NCBI RefSeq assembly: GCF_035999195.1
Contig: NZ_DASYGY010000009.1
Location: 1 to 64,000, forward strand
Source: Pseudoxanthomonas sp.
Lineage (GTDB): Bacteria; Pseudomonadota; Gammaproteobacteria; Xanthomonadales; Xanthomonadaceae
Direction: 5' to 3'
Length of the DNA stretch: 64,000 nt
Shown here in pieces: positions 32,342 through 40,732 of this stretch. The position numbers and the translations under genes are program-made. The notes under the pieces are model-generated. The model was not told the origin of the DNA, made no database searches, and saw nothing but the letters and a program-made list of their open reading frames with translations. Each line of letters begins with the position of its first letter. Position 1 is the stretch's first letter.

Positions 32342-32446
32342 ATGCGAATGCTGGTGATGCGGAGCATGGTCTGGTTGTTGATCGCGGCGACCGCGCTGGT
32401 GCTGTTCGGGTTGCTGCAGGCGCCCGAGCTCTGGCTGGGCCGCTGA
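32342..32446 (+). CDS. Small membrane peptide (34 aa)
   Basis: A short gene with an excellent GGAG ribosome site 7 bases before the ATG, encoding a 34-residue product. A hydrophobic stretch of about 18 residues (VWLLIAATALVLFGLLQA) would span the membrane once, with a Met/Arg N-terminus. It lies 69 bp after the glucosylglycerol gene and before a terminator, so the two may form one transcript. Function unknown. It could be a regulatory micropeptide or a chance frame. Confidence 0.45.
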   Translation: MRMLVMRSMVWLLIAATALVLFGLLQAPELWLGR

Positions 32447-32481
32447 TTCGCGGATCGCCGGCTCACGACAGGCAAAAGAAA

Positions 32482-32502
32482 ACCCGACCATGAAGGTCGG
32501 GT
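32482..32502 (+). terminator. Terminator after ggpPS and the micropeptide
   Basis: ACCCGACC / GGTCGGGT stem with a 5-base loop, preceded by an A-run (AAAAGAAAA) and followed by CTGAAAG. It is weak for the plus strand; the A-run makes it a better terminator for minus-strand transcripts. Confidence 0.65.
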
Positions 32503-32666
32503 CTGAAAGGGGGAGTCCCCGGCTCCGGCAGTGCTGCTTGCTCAAGGCAGCGCCCAGTTCCATTGCAGAGCGGCCATTCGTGGCCTGCGCAGGGCGTGCT
32601 GCCGGGGACAGGGTTATCCTCATCCATGGCTTTCACATTCACAGTCGGGTCTTGTCCCGCCGTGCT

Positions 32667-32682
32667 GTAGGAAAAATCCTAC
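32667..32682. repeat. GTAGGA-AAAA-TCCTAC palindrome between convergent genes
   Basis: A perfect 6-bp inverted repeat 14 bases downstream of the PEP-mutase-family gene, which ends at 32696 on the minus strand. It may be a small hairpin at its 3' end. The DNA at 32503-32695 contains nothing else recognisable. Confidence 0.5.
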
Positions 32683-32695
32683 GCGGCGCCCGGGT

Positions 32696-33499
32696 TCAAC
32701 CGAACAGGCGGTTGATCGCGCCGTAGCCCATCGCCTGCGGGTCGGGCAGGGGAGTGACATCGGCGCGCAGGAACGTCTCGACCTGCTCGGCCAGCCGGCC
32801 GTACATGGACTCGGCCAGCGCCGAGCCGGCACTGATGCGGCGCACGCCCAGCGCTTCCAGTGCGGCGAGGTCCTGCAGCTGCGGACGCAGCATCAGGTTG
32901 AGCGGCAGCCCGATGCCGGCGGCCACGGCGCGGATGCCGTCGGCATCCACCAGGCCCGGCACGAACAGGCCATCGGCACCGGCGACGCGATAGCGCGCGG
33001 CACGGGCCAGCGTTTCCCCGATGCGTGCCGTGTCCGGCACCAGGCCGCGCAGATAGACATCGGTACGCGCATTGATGAAGACATCCAGGCCCTGTGCGGC
33101 GCACGCGTGGCGGATCGCGCGGATCTTGGCGGCGAGCAGGTCGGGATCGCCGGCGCCATCCTCCAGGTTGATGCCGGCCGCTCCGGCACGCACGACGCGC
33201 AGCACGGTGTCGGCGACGATGGCGGGATCGTCCGAGTAGCCGCCTTCCACATCGACGGTCAGCGGCACGGTGACGACGCGCGCGATTCCGCCGACCGCGT
33301 GCAGCAGGGCGTCAAGATCGAGCGCGTCGCCGTCGGGCCAGCCCTGCGACCACGCGAGGCCGGCGCTGGTGGTGGCGACGGCCGGCGCGCCCAGGTGTTC
33401 GATCAGGCGGGCGGTGCCTGCATCCCAGGCATTGGCCAGGCGGAGCAGGCCCTGCGTATGCAAGTGGCGGAAACGGGTGGCGGGGGACGTGGCAGGCAT
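32696..33499 (-). CDS. Isocitrate lyase/PEP mutase family protein
   Basis: A 267-residue TIM-barrel protein of the ICL/PEP-mutase superfamily. Visible are LRLANAWDAGTARLIEHLG, the metal-site segment VDVEGGYSDD, INLEDGAGD, and FINARTDVYLRG. It lacks the KKCGH loop of true isocitrate lyases. Substrate is uncertain: members include methylisocitrate lyase, oxaloacetate decarboxylase and PEP mutase. The start MPATSP at 33499 is chosen over an upstream in-frame ATG at 33556. No phosphonate or propionate genes are nearby. Confidence 0.85.
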   Translation of the reverse strand: MPATSPATRFRHLHTQGLLRLANAWDAGTARLIEHLGAPAVATTSAGLAWSQGWPDGDALDLDALLHAVGGIARVVTVPLTVDVEGGYSDDPAIVADTVLRVVRAGAAGINLEDGAGDPDLLAAKIRAIRHACAAQGLDVFINARTDVYLRGLVPDTARIGETLARAARYRVAGADGLFVPGLVDADGIRAVAAGIGLPLNLMLRPQLQDLAALEALGVRRISAGSALAESMYGRLAEQVETFLRADVTPLPDPQAMGYGAINRLFG

Positions 33500-33612
33500 C
33501 GGCGGACCGGCGGTGGAAAGCGGACCGACAGGGTGCCACGGTCGGGCGGAGCGCACTCACCGGATGCGGACAGCATCACCGCTCCCTGCGCCTCATTCGC
33601 CGACGCCGGGTG

Positions 33613-33831
33613 TCAGGCGCAGAGTTTCCAGCCCTCGAACAGCCGCCAGCGGCCGTCGCCGCCTTCGATGTTGATGGCGTAGTCCAGCCCTTGCTGGTGG
33701 CGCTGGTTGGCCAGCTTCACGGCATAGCCGAGTGCGGCGCCGGGGGTGGCGAAACGGAGCGGTGGCGACTCGTTGATCGACAGTTCGTAGGAGCCGTCGT
33801 CCGCGGGGGCGTGGAAGAGGTCGAAGGTCAT
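33613..33831 (-). CDS. Small hypothetical protein (72 aa)
   Basis: Not recognised. It is a compact soluble protein with no signal or membrane segment, beginning MTFDLFHAPADDGSYE and ending GRWRLFEGWKLCA. The alternating pattern suggests a small alpha/beta fold. A second ATG directly upstream (33834) is also possible, and no ribosome site is evident. It lies 114 bp upstream of the PEP-mutase-family gene on the same strand. Confidence 0.5.
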   Translation of the reverse strand: MTFDLFHAPADDGSYELSINESPPLRFATPGAALGYAVKLANQRHQQGLDYAINIEGGDGRWRLFEGWKLCA

Positions 33832-33834
33832 CAT

Positions 33835-34261
33835 GGAGGTCGTTGCAGGCTTGATGTACGGAAACGTACGTCCTGTGCCGTGACGCGGACGCATACGCGC
33901 AGCCTGCCGTTTTGCAGGATTAATCCACGTGCACGGCGCGTGAGAAAACTGTGCGGTCAGGCTGAATGGCCTACACATGGCCTTCGCATGTGGCACCGTA
34001 AAACGACGCCCAGTGGTCGGGCCGGCAGATCCACCCCTTCTGCCCCCGCGCTCACCCTGCTACCGAGCCGCAAGGCTGACACCCAGGGCACCACGAGAGA
34101 ACCGAACGCAGCGTCCCCGGACACCCCCTGTTCCGTGCTGCGCCTGGCGGTGGACCGCGAGTCCGACACCGTCGCCGCCCGGAGAGCCAGGCGTGTTCTC
34201 GCCCCCAACGCAAACGGGCCCGCCAGGGCCCGTTCGTGTGTCCGTGGTGGGATGGTGTCGG
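33835..34261. other. Gene-poor stretch with terminator hairpin (427 bp)
   Basis: I see no convincing gene here. The right part carries a perfect stem (34213-34234). The rest is the leader of the small protein at 33613 and unremarkable G+C-rich sequence. Confidence 0.6.
34213..34234 (-). terminator. Terminator after the M28 peptidase gene
   Basis: 9-bp perfect stem AACGGGCCC / GGGCCCGTT around GCCA, read on the minus strand 28 bases after the stop codon at 34262. The trailing T-run is short (TTTG). Confidence 0.7.
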
Positions 34262-35140
34262 TCAGCGGCCGGCGGCTGCATCCCAGGCCCGCAGGCCCTG
34301 TTCGACCACGCGCAGGGCATCGTCCACGCGGGTCGCGTCGAGTTCGTCCGTCGTGTCCCGTTCGCTGTGGATCACCTGCATCACCTTCGGCACCTGCGCC
34401 GGCTTGCCGCCGCCGAAGACGGCGAGGATGGGGTCGATCTCGTCGCCGCCGACCAGCGAGAACGACACCGCCGGCCACCCCGCCTTGAGGAACGCCAGAT
34501 GATCGGTGGGCGGATACTGGTCGCCCGGCGAGAAGCCGAGCTTCTCGTGCCTGCTGGCGGCGCGCAGGGCGGCGACCAGCAGGCTGTCGCCCTCGGCGGC
34601 GGGCGTCATCATCCACAGCGTGTCGCCCCAGCCGAACACGTCGAAATTGACGTACAGCGCCGGCTTCTCGCGCCCTTCGGTGGCGACCCAGGCGTGCGCG
34701 CCCACCAGACCCTTCTCCTCCAGGTCCCAGAACACCACCTGCACGCGGTGGTGCGCCAGCGGCTTGGCCTTCAGCGCCTGCGCCAGTTCCAGCACGGCGG
34801 CCACGCCGGAGGCGTTGTCGGTGGCGCCGTGACCCACCGGGACCTTGTCGTAGTGCGCACCGATCAGCAGCAGCGGCGCGTCGGCGGGTCCGCCGAGGTC
34901 GGCGACGAGATTCTCGCCGGCCTGGTCCCCGCGCACGAATGGCTCACGCTTCCACGCGATGCCCAGCGCATCCAGGCGCGCGCCGATGGCGTCGCCGCGG
35001 GCGACGGTGCCGGTGCCCGCGCTGATCGCCTCGACCTGTTGGTGCCAGCGCTCCGACACCGTGGTGTCGGCCCAGACCGGTGCGCTGGCGAACAGGGACA
35101 GCAGCAAGGCAACGCGAACACGACGGCGCATCTCGGACAT
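34262..35140 (-). CDS. M28-family zinc peptidase (secreted)
   Basis: A 292-residue metallopeptidase with a signal peptide (MSEMRRRVRVALLLSLFASAPVWA, cleaved before DTT). The zinc ligands are in IGAHYD, ATDNASG, LEEKG and NFDVFGWGD, with a C-terminal IHSERDT His. The M28 family holds aminopeptidases and glutaminyl cyclases with two zinc ions. Here the canonical first His and bridging Asp are intact, so activity is likely in the periplasm or outside. The start at 35140 is supported by the signal peptide. It is divergent from the response regulator across 147 bp. Confidence 0.92.
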   Translation of the reverse strand: MSEMRRRVRVALLLSLFASAPVWADTTVSERWHQQVEAISAGTGTVARGDAIGARLDALGIAWKREPFVRGDQAGENLVADLGGPADAPLLLIGAHYDKVPVGHGATDNASGVAAVLELAQALKAKPLAHHRVQVVFWDLEEKGLVGAHAWVATEGREKPALYVNFDVFGWGDTLWMMTPAAEGDSLLVAALRAASRHEKLGFSPGDQYPPTDHLAFLKAGWPAVSFSLVGGDEIDPILAVFGGGKPAQVPKVMQVIHSERDTTDELDATRVDDALRVVEQGLRAWDAAAGR

Positions 35141-35287
35141 GGCGGAATCCCCGTGGAAAATCCGAGTATGCCGCACGCACCGGGCGACTACACCCATGTA
35201 GTCGCCGGGCACCGATACAATGTTAATTGCGCGGCGACGGACGGCCCCTCTACGCTGGACCCGTTCTCTCCCCAGGCATCGGCTTAC

Positions 35288-35935
35288 ATGACCATCCGCG
35301 TTTTCCTGATCGACGACCACGCGCTGGTGCGCACCGGCATGCGCATGATCCTCGGCACCGACGCGGACATCGAGGTGGTGGGCGAGGCGGAAACCGGCGA
35401 GGCGGCCCTGCCGCTGGTGCGCCAGCTGAAACCCGACGTGGTGCTGTGCGACCTGCACCTGCCGGGCTACAGCGGGCTGGAAGTGACCGAACGCATCGTG
35501 CGGGCCGACATGGGCGTGCGCGTGATCATCGTGTCGGTGCTCGAGGATGGCCCCCTGCCCAAGCGCCTGCTGGAAGCCGGTGCGTCCGGTTATCTCGGCA
35601 AGGCCGGCGATGCGGCGGAACTGATCCGCGCCGTGCGCGACGTGGCGCGCGGCAAGCGCTACCTGGGCAGCAACGTGGCGCAGAACCTGGCGCTGCACAC
35701 GGTCGGCGGCGACGCCTCGCCGTTCGATGCGCTGTCCCCGCGCGAACTGGAAGTGGCCATGCTGCTGACCCAGGGCCTGCGCCAGGAAGAGATCGCGCGG
35801 CGCCTGAGCCTCAGCGCGAAGACGGTGAACACGCACAAGACGCGCCTGTTCGAGAAGACCGGCGTGCAGGACACCATCGCCCTGGCACGCCTGGCCGCGC
35901 AGTGGGGCCTGATGGACCCGACGCGCTCGCTCTGA
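35288..35935 (+). CDS. NarL/FixJ-family response regulator (GacA/UvrY-like)
   Basis: A 215-residue two-component regulator. The receiver domain (1-120) has the acidic pocket D9-D10, phosphoacceptor D55 in VVLCDLHLPG, and the conserved Ser near 83 and Lys near 105. A C-terminal LuxR-type HTH (about 145-205: LSPRELEVAMLLTQGLRQEEIARRLSLSAKTVNTHKTRLFEKTG) binds DNA. Length and motifs suit the GacA/UvrY group, which controls small regulatory RNAs in related bacteria. No histidine kinase or uvrC is adjacent, so the partner is elsewhere. Control of the neighbouring genes is not implied. Confidence 0.9.
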   Translation: MTIRVFLIDDHALVRTGMRMILGTDADIEVVGEAETGEAALPLVRQLKPDVVLCDLHLPGYSGLEVTERIVRADMGVRVIIVSVLEDGPLPKRLLEAGASGYLGKAGDAAELIRAVRDVARGKRYLGSNVAQNLALHTVGGDASPFDALSPRELEVAMLLTQGLRQEEIARRLSLSAKTVNTHKTRLFEKTGVQDTIALARLAAQWGLMDPTRSL

Positions 35936-35960
35936 GCCGGGATGCGCACGATCCGTGCGC

Positions 35961-36305
35961 GCCGCTGACATCGCCGCAAGCGCAAGATGGGTCCCAGCGT
36001 TCGCTGGGACGACGATGGTGAGCCATCCCGTTCCCATGCCGTCATTCCAGCGAATGCTGGAATCCATTGCCCATGGGCGCCGCTGATGTCACCTCAGGCA
36101 CAAGGTGGGTCCCGGCGTTCGCGGGAACGACGGTGGTTGATCCATCCCGTTCCCATGCCGTCATTCCAGCGAACGCTGGAATCCATTGCCCATGCGCGCC
36201 GCTGATGTCACCGCAGGCGCAAGATGGGTCCCGGCGTTCGCGGGGACGACGGCGGGCTGCCGTTCCGCGCAGGTTCCTCATTCCAACGCGCGCGGGAATC
36301 CACCG
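35961..36305. repeat. Tandem ~118-bp repeats (three units) after the response regulator
   Basis: Units begin GCCGCTGA at 35961, 36079 and 36198, a spacing of 118-119 bp; the third is degenerate after ~36260. Each contains the GTCCCAGCGTTCGCTGGGAC / GTCCCGGCGTTCGCGGGAAC palindrome and a second one, CATTCCAGCGAA(T/C)GCTGGAAT. These are the well-known dispersed sequences of this bacterial family arranged in tandem. There is no gene between 35936 and 36325. Confidence 0.85.
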
Positions 36306-36325
36306 CGGGCATGAGGATGTGCGCG

Positions 36326-37075
36326 CTAGCGCGCGGGCTGCGCCTGTGCCTTCGCTTCCATCGCCGCAGTGCAGGTCTGCAGTGAGTCCACCATGGTGTC
36401 GGCAAGCTGCGTGGCCCGTGCTTCCAGCGCCGCACGCCCTTCACCTTCGGTGGGAACGCCCCGCACGGCGATCTCGTAGCGGCTGCCGCCGTGCACGAAC
36501 AGACGGTGGACCGAGAGCGAGCGCAGCGGCTCGTCCGGTGCGTCGAGCAGGGCACGGCTGACGGGAAAGGGTTCATCGGGATCGTCGTCGCCGAGGTTCA
36601 ACAGCCGCAGCTTCACCGTCGGGCCGAACGACGATGTGCCGGTGTCGACGCGATACCGTTCGGCCGACGCGACCGACGCGACGGCGCGCGCGCTTTCTTG
36701 TTCGCGCTGCAGCAGGATCCGGTACTCGTCGGCCGGGCTGCGATCCTTCGGCACGGTGGAGGTCACCACATAGGCGCTCAGGTCGTTCTCGTAGCGCAGG
36801 CGGTAGAACGAGATCGCACCGCCGCCCAGCGTCCCGTGCACCACATCCGTGGCCGGTCTGAACGGCGGCATGTCGATGCAGTACACATCGAGGAATTTCC
36901 ACTCGAACAGCAGCGACTGTGCGCCGCCCGTGCCCTTCACCTGATAGGGGCCTTCGGCCCATCCCCGGACGCTGCGTTGCTGGGCGTCCCCCTGGAACGG
37001 CAGCGCGGCAAGCAGGGCGGCGGTGACGGCGCCCAGGGCGGACGACGCGCGTACGGGCAGCGTGTTGCGCTTCAT
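36326..37075 (-). CDS. Hypothetical exported protein (249 aa)
   Basis: Not recognised. It has a signal peptide of about 30 residues (MKRNTLPVRASSALGAVTAALLAALPFQGDAQQ). A soluble domain of mixed alpha/beta character follows, with Cys residues in DVYCIDM and LQTCTAA that may form a disulfide. The start at 37075 is preferred; an ATG three codons upstream is possible. It is followed on the same strand by repeats and lies alone downstream of rne's terminator, so it probably has its own promoter. Confidence 0.65.
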   Translation of the reverse strand: MKRNTLPVRASSALGAVTAALLAALPFQGDAQQRSVRGWAEGPYQVKGTGGAQSLLFEWKFLDVYCIDMPPFRPATDVVHGTLGGGAISFYRLRYENDLSAYVVTSTVPKDRSPADEYRILLQREQESARAVASVASAERYRVDTGTSSFGPTVKLRLLNLGDDDPDEPFPVSRALLDAPDEPLRSLSVHRLFVHGGSRYEIAVRGVPTEGEGRAALEARATQLADTMVDSLQTCTAAMEAKAQAQPAR

Positions 37076-37165
37076 CACAGGCATCCATGCACAGGGAACA
37101 TGGAAGGACTGTAGTCGGCTCGTCGGGCCCTTGCCAACCCGTGCCGATCCAGGGCGCTGAAAACG

Positions 37166-37191
37166 ACACTGGCCGCTTGCGCGGCCAGTGT
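37166..37191 (-). terminator. Terminator of rne
   Basis: An 11-bp perfect stem (ACACTGGCCGC / GCGGCCAGTGT) around TTGC, 30 bases after the rne stop on the minus strand, followed by GTTTTC. Confidence 0.85.
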
Positions 37192-37220
37192 GCTTTACCG
37201 CCAGGAAGGAGCGCGGCGCG

Positions 37221-40200
37221 TCAGGCGCTGCGTTCCTCGCTGCCTTCCTCGTCCTGCTTGTCGGCCTGGGCGATCCCGTCGGCCGGCTTGACCGGCGTAA
37301 CCACCGGCTCGAACAGGCTGCGCGTGACCGACGGCGGTGTGTCCGCGTCGGCGACGAAGAACAGCGAGCCGGTGGCCGGCGTGCTGACCGGCTTCGGCGT
37401 GGCCGCCGGCGGGGTGGGGGCTGCGACGTCCACCGGCGTCGCAGTGTCGGCGGTGGCTTCGTTCACGGCGTCGACCAGGTCGATCTGCACGGGTTCGCTG
37501 CGCGCGGTGACGTTGCGGTCGTCCTCGACCGCCGGCACCTCGACGGCTGCGATCACCGGAGCCGGTTCGGCGGCGATCTCGGCCTTCACCGTGTCGACGA
37601 CGGCGACGGCAGCCGGAGCTTCCTGCTGCACCGTGGCGGTCACCTCGGGCTGCGCGCGGGCCGCTTCGGCCTTCACGTCCTCGATGACCTCGGCGGCCAC
37701 AGCGGTCTCCACCACGACCGGCGCGGGAACGATGGCCGGCGTCGGGTCAGCGGCGGGCGCAGCGACCACGGCGGCCGCGACCGGCGCTGCCGCCGCGACG
37801 GGTGCGGCAGGGGCGACGGCGGGAGCCGCTTGCGGCTTCGGCGCACGCGGCGCGGCGACGGCCAGTTCTTCGTCGTCGAAGTCGAACTCCGGCTGCGAAC
37901 GGTCGGCGACCGGGGCCTCGTCATCGCCACCCAGGTCATCGGACAGCGCGCCTTCGTCACCGGCGGCGCCCGCTTCACCATTGCCACGGCGGCGGCGACG
38001 GCCTCCGCGGCGGCCACGACGGCGGCGACCGCCTTCACCGGTCTCGCCCGCGTCGGCGGTCGGTGCGGCGTCGCCGTCGACGGTGACGACCTGCGTCGCG
38101 TCGGTGTCGATGGCCGGCACGTCGGTCGCTGCAACCGGCGTCGGCGCAGCGGCCGGTGCGGTGCGCGCGACGTCCTGCGTGGCGACGACAGCGGCGGCCG
38201 TCGTCACCGCATCGGCAGCGACGGGTGCGGCCGGCTTGGCAGCGGCGTCCTGCTGCAGCGGCGCACGCGGCTGGCGTTGGGGCTGGCCGTCCTGCTGCGG
38301 CTTGCCGCCCTGCTGACCCTGCGCCTGCTTGGGGGCCCGGGGCTGCTGCTGCGCGTTGCCCTGGCCGTTCTGCGGCTTCTGCTGCTTCTGGCCCTGCGGC
38401 TCGTTGCGCGGCTTCTGCTGCTGGGCGTTGCCGCCCTGCTGCTTCTCGCCCTTGTTGCGCTCGTCGCGGCGGGTGTTGTCCTGCTTGCCGCCCCGGCCCT
38501 GGCTCTGCTGGCCGCGATTGTCGCGGTTCTCGCGACGGCTGTTGTTGTTGCGGTCGTTGCGCGGGCGGCTGTCCTGCTGCGGACGCGCCTGCGGGGCGGG
38601 CGTTGCGGCTTCGCCACCGCCGAACAGGCGCTTGAAGAAGCCGACCACGCCGCCCGAGGCCGGCGCGGCCACGGGGGCCGGCGGTGCGACCGGTGCGGGT
38701 GCGGCCACCGGTGCCGGCGCTTCGCGCTCTTCGCGCACCGGGGCCGGCTGCGTGTGCTTGACATGGGTGACGGCGGGCGCGGCCGGGATGTTGAGCTGCG
38801 CCTTGGTCAACGCATGCACCGGCAGCTTGCGCTGGGTGCCGCGGTGGTAGCTGGGCTTGCTGCTTTCTTCGCCCAGCTCGTTCTCGCGGATGCGGGTGAC
38901 TTCGTAGTGCGGCGTATGCAGCGCCTCGTCGGCCACGATGATGACCGGCGCGTCGTGGCGCTGTTCGATCTCGCGCAGGGCGCTGCGCTTCTCGTTGAGC
39001 AGGAAGTTGGCGATCTCGATCGGCGCCTGGATCAGCACCTGCCCGGTGTTGTCCTTCATCGCGTGCTCTTCGGCCACGCGGATGATCGACAGCGACAGCG
39101 ACTCGACGCTGCGCATGCGGCCGTGGCCTTCGCAGCGCGGGCAGACGATCTGGCTGGACTCGCCCAGCGAGGGCCGCAGGCGCTGGCGGCTCATCTCGAG
39201 CAGGCCGAAGCGCGAGATGCGGCCGATCTGCACGCGGGCGCGGTCGTACTTCAGTGCGTTCTGCAGCTTGTTCTCGACTTCGCGCTGGTGCTTGTTGCTC
39301 GACATGTCGATGAAGTCGATCACCACCAGGCCGCCGAGGTCGCGCAGGCGCAGCTGGCGGGCCACTTCCTCGGCCGCTTCCATGTTGGTGTGGAACGCGG
39401 TCTCCTCGATGTCGCCGCCCTTGGTGGCGCGCGCCGAGTTGACGTCGATGGCGGTCAGCGCCTCGGTCTGGTCGACCACGATGGAGCCGCCGGAGGGCAG
39501 GCGGACGTTGCGTTCGTAGGCGCCTTCGATCTGCGACTCGATCTGGAAGCGGTTGAACAGCGGGATGTCGTCCTTGTACGGCTTCAGCTTGCGCAGGTTG
39601 TGCGGCATGACCTGCTGCATGAACTCGCGGGCGGTCTCGTACAGTTCGTCGGTGTCGACCAGGATCTCGCCCACGTCGCTGCGCAGGTAGTCGCGCAGGG
39701 CGCGCACGATCAGGCGGCTTTCCTGGTAGATCAGGAACGGGGCCGGCTTGGTCAGGGCGGCTTCGGCGATCGCCTTCCACACGCTGAGCAGGTAGTCCAG
39801 GTCCCACTGCAGCTCTTCGGCGTCGCGGCCGACGCCGGCGGTGCGGATGATCACGCCCATGTCGTCGGGGATGGCCAGCGCGTCCATCGCCTTCTTCAGC
39901 TCGGCCCGGTCGTCGCCCTCGATGCGGCGCGACACGCCGCCGGCGGTGGGCGAGTTCGGCATCAGCACCATGTAGCGGCCGGCCAGGGAGATGAACGTGG
40001 TCAGGGCAGCGCCCTTGTTGCCGCGCTCGTCCTTGTCCACCTGGACGACGACTTCCTGGCCTTCCTTCAGCAGTTCACGGATGCCGGCCTTGTTGTGGTC
40101 GACGCCGGCCTGGAAGTAGTCGCGGGAGATTTCCTTCAGCGGCAGGAAGCCATGGCGGTCGGCGCCGTAGTCGACGAAGGCGGCTTCCAGGGAGGGCTCT

Positions 40201-40346
40201 AGCCGGGTGATGCGGCCCTTGTAGATGTTGGACTTCTTCTGTTCCTTCGACGGCTGTTCGATATCGATGTCGTACAGGGTCTGACCGTCGACGATGGCCA
40301 CGCGCAGCTCTTCGGCCTGCGTGGCATTGATCAACATGCGTTTCAT
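37221..40346 (-). CDS. rne: Ribonuclease E
   Basis: A 1041-residue endonuclease that starts mRNA decay and processes rRNA/tRNA, anchored at the membrane as the degradosome scaffold. The N-terminal catalytic half is complete: an S1 domain (~35-118), catalytic D301 and D344 (TAIDVNSA, VVIDFIDM), and the zinc-link C402-P-R-C405. From about residue 510 the protein is low-complexity: Gln/Asn/Arg-rich (590-700), a RRRGRRGGRRRRRGNG arginine block near 820, and Pro/Ala/Val-rich stretches. This is the non-catalytic arm that binds RNA and partners. The start is 40346 (MKRMLINATQ), with a GAGGAACG ribosome site. The long leader is typical of autoregulated rne. Confidence 0.97.
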   Translation of the reverse strand: MKRMLINATQAEELRVAIVDGQTLYDIDIEQPSKEQKKSNIYKGRITRLEPSLEAAFVDYGADRHGFLPLKEISRDYFQAGVDHNKAGIRELLKEGQEVVVQVDKDERGNKGAALTTFISLAGRYMVLMPNSPTAGGVSRRIEGDDRAELKKAMDALAIPDDMGVIIRTAGVGRDAEELQWDLDYLLSVWKAIAEAALTKPAPFLIYQESRLIVRALRDYLRSDVGEILVDTDELYETAREFMQQVMPHNLRKLKPYKDDIPLFNRFQIESQIEGAYERNVRLPSGGSIVVDQTEALTAIDVNSARATKGGDIEETAFHTNMEAAEEVARQLRLRDLGGLVVIDFIDMSSNKHQREVENKLQNALKYDRARVQIGRISRFGLLEMSRQRLRPSLGESSQIVCPRCEGHGRMRSVESLSLSIIRVAEEHAMKDNTGQVLIQAPIEIANFLLNEKRSALREIEQRHDAPVIIVADEALHTPHYEVTRIRENELGEESSKPSYHRGTQRKLPVHALTKAQLNIPAAPAVTHVKHTQPAPVREEREAPAPVAAPAPVAPPAPVAAPASGGVVGFFKRLFGGGEAATPAPQARPQQDSRPRNDRNNNSRRENRDNRGQQSQGRGGKQDNTRRDERNKGEKQQGGNAQQQKPRNEPQGQKQQKPQNGQGNAQQQPRAPKQAQGQQGGKPQQDGQPQRQPRAPLQQDAAAKPAAPVAADAVTTAAAVVATQDVARTAPAAAPTPVAATDVPAIDTDATQVVTVDGDAAPTADAGETGEGGRRRRGRRGGRRRRRGNGEAGAAGDEGALSDDLGGDDEAPVADRSQPEFDFDDEELAVAAPRAPKPQAAPAVAPAAPVAAAAPVAAAVVAAPAADPTPAIVPAPVVVETAVAAEVIEDVKAEAARAQPEVTATVQQEAPAAVAVVDTVKAEIAAEPAPVIAAVEVPAVEDDRNVTARSEPVQIDLVDAVNEATADTATPVDVAAPTPPAATPKPVSTPATGSLFFVADADTPPSVTRSLFEPVVTPVKPADGIAQADKQDEEGSEERSA

Positions 40347-40732
40347 TGTGCGTTCCTCGCGCGCTGCTACCGCGCGGAACGCCATGGGGTTTCGCCTCTG
40401 GAACGTTGCACCGCCCCTTGCGCAGGCGCAGCGGGGCAGATTCGGGTTTCCAGCGCTACGACACCACGGCAGGCCGCGGGAGCGCTTTTCTTTCTAATAG
40501 GTGTTGCGGGGCCGGAGGCAGCTTCCCTCGGAAGGGGGCGCCACGCGGGACATGTTCAGCATCAGGTGCCGTCACGCACCCGGCGGTATCCGGGCCTGCC
40601 GATCAGCCGCTAACATGGCCGCCCCTGGGGCGGTGGCCGCGCACTTGCCGGAATCGCGGGGAGACGGGCTTCTGGCCCAACTGCAACTCCCTGCGAAATC
40701 AAACCCTTATCTCGCCCTCTGAGTGTAACAGA
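40347..40732. promoter_or_regulatory. rne leader / rne-rluC divergent promoter region (386 bp)
   Basis: No gene. On the minus strand, the first ~150 bases are likely the rne 5' leader, which in other bacteria folds into a hairpin used for RNase E autoregulation. The plus-strand part has CTTATCTCG and a TGTAACAG-type sequence just before the rluC start. I cannot place the promoters with certainty. Confidence 0.45.

Noticed and set aside
29774..32623. A 949-codon antisense frame over the glucosylglycerol gene
   Set aside because: Low-complexity His/Arg/Gln composition typical of antisense frames in high-GC DNA, no motif.
35961..36305. CRISPR array
   Set aside because: Units are about 118 bp and head-to-tail with internal palindromes, no short identical repeats separated by unique spacers.
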